Shown: positions 1 through 6,144 of the stretch, one piece after another | Layout of the letters: each line of letters starts with the position of its first letter | Numbering within the stretch: the stretch's first letter is position 1 | Origin: Bacteroidales bacterium | GTDB lineage: Bacteria > Bacteroidota > Bacteroidia > Bacteroidales > Paludibacteraceae | DNA length: 49,354 nucleotides | Direction: 5' to 3' | Assembly: GCA_900767595.1 (NCBI GenBank) | Contig: CAAFZS010000017.1 | Location: 1-49,354, forward strand | Notes under the pieces: generated by a model | What the model was told of the DNA's origin: nothing | Seen by the model: the letters and a program-made list of their open reading frames with translations, nothing else | Database searches by the model: none | Position numbers and translations under genes: made by a program

Positions 1-121
1 TTAAGATGCTACGGAGATGCTACGGCTAAGCTTTCGGTTGGGGACGGCTTGGGGCCAAAATAGAAAAAGTCCGCCCCTCTACGGGAAGAAACACTAAAAA
101 TGACTAAAAATCACAAATAAA
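1..121. repeat. Repeat-rich intergenic stretch at the left edge
   Basis: No gene is visible here. The stretch holds three small direct repeats: AGATGCTACGG twice in tandem (4-14, 15-25), a degenerate 10-mer pair of the form CGGTTGGGGA / CGGCTTGGGG just after it, and ACTAAAAATG / ACTAAAAATC (93-112). No terminator hairpin with a T tract is evident. It is cut by the window edge, so its full extent is unknown. Confidence 0.5.
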
Positions 122-153
122 TTTGCATATATGAGAAAAAAGTTGTAATTTTG
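122..153 (+). promoter_or_regulatory. Promoter of the DUF4143 ATPase gene
   Basis: A -33 box TTTG (122-125) and a -7 box TAATTTTG (146-153) are separated by 20 bases, the Bacteroidota sigma-ABfr arrangement. The -33 box is extended to TTTGCATATAT and an A tract precedes the -7 box, as in most other promoters of this window. Transcription should start near 157. Confidence 0.8.
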
Positions 154-214
154 CAGCGTGAATGGTGGAAAAAAGTTGTAAAACTAATATAAAATCACTG
201 GAAAAAAGTTGTAA
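135..214 (+). repeat. Three direct repeats of GAAAAAAGTTGTAA, period 33
   Basis: The 14-mer occurs without mismatch at 135-148, 168-181 and 201-214, exactly 33 bases apart, about three helical turns. Copy 1 overlaps the -7 box; copies 2 and 3 lie in the transcribed leader just before the preferred start codon. The bases between copies are not conserved, so a protein- or RNA-binding site array is more likely than a recent duplication. Function is inferred only. Confidence 0.7.
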
Positions 215-215
215 T

Positions 216-1514
216 ATGTTACAAAGAAAAGTATTTCAAACCCTCGAAAAATGGCATCAATCCGGTTGTAAGAAGGCAGCCTTACTGTATGGAGCTCGCC
301 AAGTAGGAAAGACAACCTCTGTCCGTGCTTTTGCAGCAGCCCATTATGCCCATTTTGTAGAAGTGAATTTTATTAAATCTCCCCTCGCCAAACGAGCCTT
401 TGACGGAGAACTGTCAACCCAACAAATTGTGACCAATCTGTCTGCTATGGGATTTGGACCTTTTGTTAAAGGTGAAACACTTGTTTTTTTTGATGAGATA
501 CAGGAGTGTCCTAATGCGCGCACCGCTATTAAGTTTTTAGTGGAGGACCATAACTTTGATTATATTGAGTCAGGGTCTTTACTAGGCATCCAATATAAAC
601 AAGTGACCTCTTATCCCGTAGGATATGAACAACAAATCAATGTCTTTCCTATGGATTTTGAGGAGTTTCTATGGGCAAAAGGTATAGACCGGATGGTGAT
701 TGATGGCCTTAAGCAGCATCTAATAGACCTTACTCCTATTCCCGACTTTGTTCATCAACAGATAAGCCAATATTACCGCGAATATCTGGTAGTGGGCGGA
801 ATGCCGGAAGTGGTACAAACGTTTGTATCAGAATCGGATTTTGCGAAAACTCTACAAATACAGCAAAATATTCTCACAACCTATCGTGCCGATATTAGTC
901 ATTATGCATCCTCCCACGCGCCCTTGGTCAAACAGATTTTTGATGCGATCCCCTCTGCATTAGGTAAACAGGATAAGCGTTTTATCTTAGCCTCCTTAGA
1001 GAAGGGTGCTTCTTTGCGTAAATATGAGGACCCAACCCAATGGCTTATTGATGCCGGATTAGCTTACTATTCGTTTAACACGAAAGCCTTTGAATTGCCA
1101 CTGGAAGCAACAGAGAATCGCCGATTGTATAAACTCTATTTGGCGGATACGGGACTGCTTTGTCGAGTTCTTTTGCCCAGATTACAGTTTAGTGTCATGA
1201 ATGGGGAAATAGATATTAACGAGGGAGCATTAACCGAAAATTTTGTGGCTTGTTCATTGGTCGCTCGCGAAAAAAAGTTGCATTATTATGACCGTAAGAG
1301 CAAGCACGAACTGGATTTTATCATTCCTGAGCAAAATGCCATTACCATTATTGAGGTTAAGTCGGGTAAAAATTATAAGCAACACGCTTCTTTAGATAGA
1401 GCGAAAGACGAGTTTTCCCACCTTATTCATCGTAATTTAGTTTTATGCCCCGGGAATATAGAACAGCAAGATGGTATTCTTTACCTTCCTCTGTATATGG
1501 CGGATTGGATTTAA
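216..1514 (+). CDS. AAA-type ATPase with C-terminal DUF4143 domain
   Basis: Predicted P-loop ATPase of the large DUF4143 family, 432 aa from this start. Walker A (GARQVGKTT) is at about residues 26-34 and Walker B (LVFFDEIQ) at about 89-96. The C-terminal part shows ELDFII followed by IIEVKSG, the D...ExK spacing of PD-(D/E)XK-like folds. The frame opens earlier at ATG 162, but that codon lies about five bases from the expected transcript start. Homologues usually begin with a short M-x-x-RK segment directly before the P-loop, as M216 does. The gene is alone on its strand with its own promoter. The cellular role of this family is unknown; it is often multicopy in Bacteroidota. Confidence 0.85.
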   Translation: MLQRKVFQTLEKWHQSGCKKAALLYGARQVGKTTSVRAFAAAHYAHFVEVNFIKSPLAKRAFDGELSTQQIVTNLSAMGFGPFVKGETLVFFDEIQECPNARTAIKFLVEDHNFDYIESGSLLGIQYKQVTSYPVGYEQQINVFPMDFEEFLWAKGIDRMVIDGLKQHLIDLTPIPDFVHQQISQYYREYLVVGGMPEVVQTFVSESDFAKTLQIQQNILTTYRADISHYASSHAPLVKQIFDAIPSALGKQDKRFILASLEKGASLRKYEDPTQWLIDAGLAYYSFNTKAFELPLEATENRRLYKLYLADTGLLCRVLLPRLQFSVMNGEIDINEGALTENFVACSLVAREKKLHYYDRKSKHELDFIIPEQNAITIIEVKSGKNYKQHASLDRAKDEFSHLIHRNLVLCPGNIEQQDGILYLPLYMADWI

Positions 1515-1534
1515 AAGCCATCTTTCTTCAAAAA

Positions 1535-2002
1535 CTATTGAATATTGCGCCAGATTTCATCTGTGGTGAAACCTCGCTGGGCAAGGAAACGGGCCAGTTT
1601 GATTTTTGATTGCTGATTGCTGATTGCAGAATCCTCTGCCCCCTCCTGTCGTTTTTGTTCGATGAGACGGGCGATTTGTTGATCATAAACCGTTTCATCT
1701 ATTTCACCCAATGCCGCCTCAATTATCGGCGATGGCAAATGTTTCATTTGGAGCATCATACGTATCTTCTCTCTACCCCACCCTTGAAACGCCACCTTAT
1801 CATGAACAAAAGCGGCTGCATAACGGTGTTCATCAATAAATCCTGATTGACAAAGTTGCTGTATAATCGTATCTTGCACCATAGCCGTTGCACCCCATTG
1901 ATAGAGTTTCTCGCGCACTTCCGCCACACAATGCTCTGCCTGCGAACAATAGTTCTGCGCCTTAACGAGCAAGTCTTGCTCGGACCATTCTTTCTTTACC
2001 AT
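1535..2002 (-). CDS. recX: Regulatory protein RecX
   Basis: 155 aa, helical three-repeat RecX fold by pattern: segments such as VREKLYQWG, QSGFIDEHRYAAAFVHDK, GREKIRMMLQMK and LARFLAQRGFTTDEIW are characteristic. RecX binds RecA filaments and restrains recombinase activity in the cytoplasm. The start overlaps the 3' end of prmC by 41 bases, so the two are read from one transcript and probably translationally coupled; no later Met gives a complete protein. Near the C-terminus a heptanucleotide array (1601-1628) is translated in frame as part of AISNQQSKIK, just before the third repeat. Calling is confident from the overall pattern, though RecX sequences are divergent. Confidence 0.88.
   Translation of the reverse strand: MVKKEWSEQDLLVKAQNYCSQAEHCVAEVREKLYQWGATAMVQDTIIQQLCQSGFIDEHRYAAAFVHDKVAFQGWGREKIRMMLQMKHLPSPIIEAALGEIDETVYDQQIARLIEQKRQEGAEDSAISNQQSKIKLARFLAQRGFTTDEIWRNIQ
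1601..1628 (-). repeat. In-frame heptanucleotide array inside recX
   Basis: Read on the minus strand the units are TGCAATC, AGCAATC, AGCAATC, AAAAATC: four contiguous 7-mers sharing the last four bases. They are translated as part of the linker before the last RecX helical repeat, without interrupting the frame. Confidence 0.7.
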
Positions 2003-2879
2003 AACTATCTTTTTTAATTTCTATATCTACATACCCCAAAGAAGCCAATAAATCGCGCACCGCCGCGCCCTTCTGTTCGTTGATCTCAAAATACAGCCAT
2101 GTACCTAATCTCAATTCCGCTATCCGACGATAAAACCGCAGCGGATCACTATCTGGAACAAAAAGTGCCGAGGCGGGTTCGTAGTCAAGAACCGTCGAAT
2201 CCATCGAAGATTTCTCGCTCTCAAGAACGTAGGGAGGATTGGAGACGACTATGTCGTAGTGGAGACCGCCTTCGGCTGAAAGACCGCCCTGCGGGCTACA
2301 GACCGCTAACGCTGAAAGACCGGCTTCGCCTGAAAGACCGTTACACTGAAAGATATCTTGGACAAGGAAGGAGACATCGAGGTGATGGCGGGAGGCATTC
2401 TCCTTGGCAACCGCAATCGCCTCGGAACTAATGTCTATACCCGTCACTTGCCACTCAGGATGAAGTTGTTTAAGTTTAAGCGCAATACAGCCACTGCCGG
2501 TGCCGATGTCTATGACAGACCGCTGCGCTGAAAGACCGCCTTCGGCTGAAAGACCGCTGCGCTGAAAGACCGCTTCGCTGGCAGAAAAATGTACCCATTC
2601 AACGAGTTCGGCGGTTTCGGGACGGGGGATAAGAGTGGCAGAAGTGAGCTTTAAATCGAGTCCAAACCACAAAATATGCCCAAAAATGTATTGAATTGGC
2701 TCTTTTTTTACAATTCTTTGCAAAATTATTTCGATATTTGAAATATTTTTTGTATCTTTGCACGCTGAAAGCGTGAAACGGTCTAAACCGGTCAGTTCTT
2801 CAAGGACCCAAAAGGCAATTTCACGAGCCTCCTCGGGAGGGTAAACGGGGGTGAGTTTATTAATGATGGATTGAAGCAT
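1962..2879 (-). CDS. prmC: Peptide chain release factor N5-glutamine methyltransferase PrmC
   Basis: SAM-dependent methyltransferase that methylates the GGQ glutamine of release factors. Visible are the SAM-binding motif DIGTGSGCIALKL, the acidic strand end VTGID, and the catalytic NPPY motif (VSNPPYV). The N-terminal helical RF-binding domain is also present. The frame opens at 2906, but that ATG is upstream of the predicted transcript start (about 2899); M2879 (MLQSIINKL) is the likely start, giving 305 aa. Two in-frame arrays of repeated Gly-Leu-Ser-Ala motifs are inserted directly before motif I and directly before NPPY, both in loops. They make the protein longer than the usual 275-290 aa. 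First gene of a prmC-recX pair. Confidence 0.92.
   Translation of the reverse strand: MLQSIINKLTPVYPPEEAREIAFWVLEELTGLDRFTLSACKDTKNISNIEIILQRIVKKEPIQYIFGHILWFGLDLKLTSATLIPRPETAELVEWVHFSASEAVFQRSGLSAEGGLSAQRSVIDIGTGSGCIALKLKQLHPEWQVTGIDISSEAIAVAKENASRHHLDVSFLVQDIFQCNGLSGEAGLSALAVCSPQGGLSAEGGLHYDIVVSNPPYVLESEKSSMDSTVLDYEPASALFVPDSDPLRFYRRIAELRLGTWLYFEINEQKGAAVRDLLASLGYVDIEIKKDSYGKERMVRARLAR
2263..2350. repeat. Array 1 of 16-19 base palindrome-cored units inside prmC
   Basis: Five contiguous units on the plus strand begin AGACCG and four of them end TGAA: 2263-2280, 2281-2299, 2300-2316, 2317-2334, 2335-2350. The centres vary but several are palindromic: GCCTTCGGC, GCCCTGCGGGC, GGCTTCGCC. Read on the coding (minus) strand they give Gly-Leu-Ser-(Gly/Ala)-Glu-(Gly/Ala) type repeats placed before the NPPY motif. 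Confidence 0.85.
2517..2582. repeat. Array 2 of the same palindrome-cored units inside prmC
   Basis: Four units (2517-2532, 2533-2550, 2551-2566, 2567-2582) of the form AGACCG...CTGAA, with cores GCTGCGC, GCCTTCGGC, GCTGCGC and GCTTCGC. Total length 66 bases is 22 codons, translated as a GLSAEGGLSA-type insert directly before SAM motif I. Confidence 0.85.
2729..2760 (+). promoter_or_regulatory. Candidate promoter of the ribD operon, inside prmC
   Basis: TTTC (2729-2732), 20 bases, then TATCTTTG (2753-2760) followed by CA. Only the last base of the -33 box departs from the local consensus. It points toward ribD, whose start is 169 bases downstream, and no closer plus-strand promoter is visible. 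It lies within the N-terminal coding part of prmC. Confidence 0.5.
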
Positions 2880-2902
2880 TGATGAAATGATGAATTGATG
2901 GT
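2877..2902 (-). repeat. Octanucleotide array abutting the prmC start codon
   Basis: On the minus strand the leader reads CATCAATT CATCATTT CATCA and runs straight into ATG. The 14-mer CAATTCATCATTTC within it recurs on the plus strand at the end of galK (41485-41498). Confidence 0.6.
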
Positions 2903-2903
2903 G

Positions 2904-2935
2904 CAAAGATACGACTTTTTTTTGAATTATGCAAA
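2904..2935 (-). promoter_or_regulatory. Promoter of prmC-recX
   Basis: Minus strand: TTTG (2935-2932), 20 bases, TATCTTTG (2911-2904). The -33 box continues as TTTGCATAATT and an A tract precedes GTCGTATC. It implies a start near 2899 and a leader of about 20 bases before M2879. Confidence 0.85.
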
Positions 2936-3918
2936 TGGAATTGCCATTTTATATGAATAAATGCCTCGAATTGGCTCGATTAGGGGAATATTATGTGGCT
3001 CCCAACCCGATGGTAGGGGCGATTCTTGTGGAGAGTGAAAGTGAAAGAATCGTTGGGGAGGGATGGCATAAGGAATTTGGAGGGCCGCACGCAGAGGTGA
3101 ATTGTTTTCAAAATGCCGAAGAAAGGGGAATAACGGATTTTAAGGATTGCACCCTCTTTGTTTCGTTGGAGCCGTGCAGCCATTATGGCAAGACCCCTCC
3201 TTGCACAAAGCTGATCATAGAGAAAGGCGTGAAGAAAGTGGTTGTTGGCACATTAGACCCCAACCCATTAGTGGCAGGAAAAGGTGTGGAACAGTTGCGA
3301 CAAAACGGCATAGAAGTTGTAGTAGGGGTAATGGAGGCTGAGTGCCGCGAGTTAAACAAACGGTTCTTTTGTTTGCACGAACAACATCGGCCGTATGTGA
3401 TATTAAAATGGGCACAGACCCTTGATGGATTCATTGATAAGTTGAGAGTTGGACCTTTAGTGATCTCGACACCGGTGACGAAACAGTTGGTGCATAAGAT
3501 GCGGGCGGAGAATATGGCGATTATGGTGGGAACGAACACGGTAATCAAAGACAACCCACGTCTAAACGTAACCCGATGGGTAGGACGGAACCCGATACGG
3601 GTGACAGTGGATAGAGGGAATAGGATTGAGGGAAAAGGATTGAGGATATTAGATGATTCGGCACCAACGATTGTGTATCGTGAGCAAACAAATTGGCCGT
3701 ATATTGTGAGTGATTTAGCGCAAAGAGGAATACATTCGATTATGGTAGAGGGGGGAACGACGTTGTTAAACCACATTTTGAGCACCGGCATTTATGATGA
3801 GATACACGTTGAGGTGGCCGACTTTGCGATTGGCGAAGGAGTAACCGCACCAAAGATTGCGTTACCTAAGGATTATGAACTGATAGATAACCATCGATTA
3901 TATTGTTTACGCAAATGA
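2929..3918 (+). CDS. ribD: Bifunctional riboflavin biosynthesis deaminase/reductase RibD
   Basis: 329 aa. Cytosolic enzyme of riboflavin synthesis: the N-terminal zinc deaminase acts on the diaminopyrimidine product of GTP cyclohydrolase II, and the C-terminal domain reduces the ribosyl side chain with NADPH. The deaminase signature is complete: PHAE for the first zinc ligand and catalytic Glu, and PCSHYGKTPPC for the two Cys ligands. The reductase part shows WAQTLDGFI and the late VEGGTTLLNHIL motif. Met2935 and Met2953 are alternative starts, since homologues begin close to the MxxALELA-like helix. It opens the eight-gene plus-strand run, and its stop overlaps the next start (ATGA). Confidence 0.93.
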   Translation: MQMELPFYMNKCLELARLGEYYVAPNPMVGAILVESESERIVGEGWHKEFGGPHAEVNCFQNAEERGITDFKDCTLFVSLEPCSHYGKTPPCTKLIIEKGVKKVVVGTLDPNPLVAGKGVEQLRQNGIEVVVGVMEAECRELNKRFFCLHEQHRPYVILKWAQTLDGFIDKLRVGPLVISTPVTKQLVHKMRAENMAIMVGTNTVIKDNPRLNVTRWVGRNPIRVTVDRGNRIEGKGLRILDDSAPTIVYREQTNWPYIVSDLAQRGIHSIMVEGGTTLLNHILSTGIYDEIHVEVADFAIGEGVTAPKIALPKDYELIDNHRLYCLRK

Positions 3919-4766
3919 AAAAACAACTATTTTATATCGTATTCATCGGCATCCTAATGACCGGATGCAAATATATCAAAGCACACCAGACCAATGGTGT
4001 TGCAGCTGAAGCCAATGGCGTTTTTCTATATGAAGATGAGGTTCAAAGAGTGATTGGCACCCAAACAGGAGAGGATAGTGCCCATGTACGTGAAGCCTAT
4101 ATTCACGCGTGGATTATTGAGCAACTCATCAACGCTAAGGCAGAGCAATATCTAACCAAAGAGATGGAGCAGATGGTCGCGGACTATCGTCGCTCCCTAT
4201 GTAATTTGGCGTATGAGAAAGAATTGATAGAGGATCGTATGTCCTTGAATGTTTCCGACTCTGTTTTGCATCAATTTTATGAGACCCACACCCAACAGTT
4301 ATTACTCAAAGACGATATTTTCAAAGGAGTGTTGTTGATTGTACCCACCGATGCTCCGGATATGGAAACGGTTCGTCGTAGTTTGAGTCAACTGACGGAG
4401 GACGATTTAGAGTTTTTAGAGAAATATGCCTATCAAAATGCCTCCGGATATGAACTGTTTTTAGATACATGGACCACCGCCAACCGGTTGTTACTTTGGC
4501 TCCCGTGTGATTACACGACATTAATTAAAGAAATGAACCGTCAGCCGTCTTCGTCTAATTTTATTGTCCTCCAAGACTCTACTTCCAAGTATATTCTTGA
4601 GATAACAGAAAAGCAATGGAAGGGCCGGGTGATGCCCTTTGATTATGCACAAGAGACTATGACCAAAATCATCTTGAACCAACGACAAACCGAATTTTTG
4701 AATAAGGAACACGAGCGTCTATATCGAGATGCTCTGCGCCAAAAGAAGATTAAGATTTATGAATAA
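3915..4766 (+). CDS. Lipoprotein related to SurA/PpiC chaperones, catalytic domain degenerate
   Basis: 283 aa from M3915, which overlaps the ribD stop. A lipoprotein signal is clear: MKKQ, a hydrophobic stretch, then LMTGC with Cys at about residue 18. The start of the mature part (EANGVFLYEDEVQRVIG) and the following helices resemble the SurA N-terminal domain. A parvulin core with its GGxLG and YGxHI motifs cannot be seen, so it is probably a chaperone-like relic or a dedicated partner. It precedes a bona fide SurA-like gene with an ATG/stop overlap, and in Bacteroidales PPIase-like genes commonly stand in such clusters. Likely periplasmic, assisting outer-membrane protein folding (inference). 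Confidence 0.7.
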   Translation: MKKQLFYIVFIGILMTGCKYIKAHQTNGVAAEANGVFLYEDEVQRVIGTQTGEDSAHVREAYIHAWIIEQLINAKAEQYLTKEMEQMVADYRRSLCNLAYEKELIEDRMSLNVSDSVLHQFYETHTQQLLLKDDIFKGVLLIVPTDAPDMETVRRSLSQLTEDDLEFLEKYAYQNASGYELFLDTWTTANRLLLWLPCDYTTLIKEMNRQPSSSNFIVLQDSTSKYILEITEKQWKGRVMPFDYAQETMTKIILNQRQTEFLNKEHERLYRDALRQKKIKIYE

Positions 4767-6108
4767 GTTTACATTTTTCATCTGCGTTTTTCTCTGCTCC
4801 ATCCTTCGTGCACAAGCAGACAACATCATCGATGAAGTAGTATGGATCGTCGGTGACGAGGCTATCCTCCGCAGCGAAGTAGAGGAAGAACGACTACACG
4901 CCCAATATGAAGGTGTCGAAATTGCCGGCAATCCCTATTGTCTTCTTCCCGAACAGTTAGCGGTTCAAAAACTCTTCCTGCACCAAGCAGACTTGGACTC
5001 GATTATAGTCAGCGAATCTACGGTCAGCAAACAGGTAGATATGCGTATGAATTATTACATCTCTCAAATCGGTTCAAAAGAGAAGATGGAGGAATATTTC
5101 CGCAAGTCTTCCGCAGAGATACGTGAGGAGATGATGACAACGGTTAAAAACCAGATGACCATTCAGCAGATGCAGGCCAAACTGACGGAAAAAATCAAAC
5201 CCACACCGGCAGATATCCGTCGTTATTACAACACCCTACCTGCCGATTCTATTCCCGTTATCCCCGCCCAAGTAGAAGTGCAGATTTTGAGTTTCGAGCC
5301 TTCCGTGCCCATCGAAGAGATTGAACGTGTCAAATCCACCTTGCGCGAGTTTACCGAACGTGTTACTTCCGGTAAAGCAGATTTCGGTATGTTGGCGCGT
5401 CTTTATTCAGAAGATACAGAGAGTGCCAAACGGGGCGGAGAATTAGGGTTTGTCGGTCGCGGACAGTTAGTGAGTTCGTTTGCCGATGTAGCATTTAACC
5501 TCGTTGACCCCAAACGAGTGTCGAGGATTGTGCAAACAGAGTATGGCTACCATATCATCCAACTTATTGAGAAGAAGGGTGACCGCATCAACTGTAGGCA
5601 CATCTTGTTGCGTCCCAGGACAAGTGCAACGGATAAGGTGAATGCTTTGCAACGTTTGGATACGATAGCCCAATTGATTCGAGACGAAAAAATCTCGTTT
5701 GAACAAGCTGTGTTGCATTATTCACAAGATAAGGACACGTATATGAACGCGGGTACAATGATGAACCCGAATACAGGATCGAGCAAGTTTGAATATCAAG
5801 ACCTTCCTCCGGAGGTATCAAGACAAATTTATACGATGGCAGAGGGGGATATATCGGAACCTTTTGTAATGATGGATCCTATGAAGAACAAAGAGGTTTG
5901 TGCTATTGTGAAGTTACGCAAGAAGGTGGATGTGCATAAAGCTAACCTGACGGACGATTTTCAAATGATTCGTTCGATGCTCGAGAAAAAACAGGGAGAA
6001 GAATATATCCATCAGTGGATTATTGATAAGATTAAACAAACCTATATTTACATTGATCCCGAATGGAAAGATTGTGAGTTCCAATATCCGGGATGGGAGC
6101 ATGAATAG
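4759..6108 (+). CDS. surA: Periplasmic peptidyl-prolyl isomerase, SurA-like
   Basis: 449 aa. M4759 starts a signal peptide (MNKFTFFICVFLCSILRAQA) and overlaps the previous stop; the longer frame from 4729 would spoil the signal. The N-terminal chaperone domain (DEVVWIVGDEAILRSEVE) is followed by two parvulin-type modules. The first carries GGELGFVGRGQLV and YGYHIIQL; the second begins at CRHILLRP and is less canonical. SurA escorts outer-membrane barrel proteins across the periplasm. Its position next to an OstA-like gene and a small barrel gene fits envelope assembly. A heptanucleotide array begins immediately after its TAG stop. Confidence 0.88.
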   Translation: MNKFTFFICVFLCSILRAQADNIIDEVVWIVGDEAILRSEVEEERLHAQYEGVEIAGNPYCLLPEQLAVQKLFLHQADLDSIIVSESTVSKQVDMRMNYYISQIGSKEKMEEYFRKSSAEIREEMMTTVKNQMTIQQMQAKLTEKIKPTPADIRRYYNTLPADSIPVIPAQVEVQILSFEPSVPIEEIERVKSTLREFTERVTSGKADFGMLARLYSEDTESAKRGGELGFVGRGQLVSSFADVAFNLVDPKRVSRIVQTEYGYHIIQLIEKKGDRINCRHILLRPRTSATDKVNALQRLDTIAQLIRDEKISFEQAVLHYSQDKDTYMNAGTMMNPNTGSSKFEYQDLPPEVSRQIYTMAEGDISEPFVMMDPMKNKEVCAIVKLRKKVDVHKANLTDDFQMIRSMLEKKQGEEYIHQWIIDKIKQTYIYIDPEWKDCEFQYPGWEHE

Positions 6109-6144
6109 TTGAGAGTGTAGAGTGTAGAGTTGAGAGTGTAGAGA
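6109..6144 (+). repeat. Heptanucleotide array filling the surA-OstA gap
   Basis: From the base after the TAG stop: TTGAGAG, TGTAGAG, TGTAGAG, TTGAGAG, TGTAGAG, then A and the ATG of the next gene. Five perfect 7-mers of two alternating types occupy the whole 36-base spacer. Confidence 0.85.

Noticed and set aside
135..214. The 33-base repeats as a CRISPR array
   Set aside because: The repeat is only 14 bases with 19-base spacers and three copies, overlaps a promoter, and there are no cas genes.
3183..3791. A 202-codon open frame antisense to ribD
   Set aside because: Shadow of ribD; composition is Cys/Pro/Thr-rich noise and the sense gene has all catalytic motifs.
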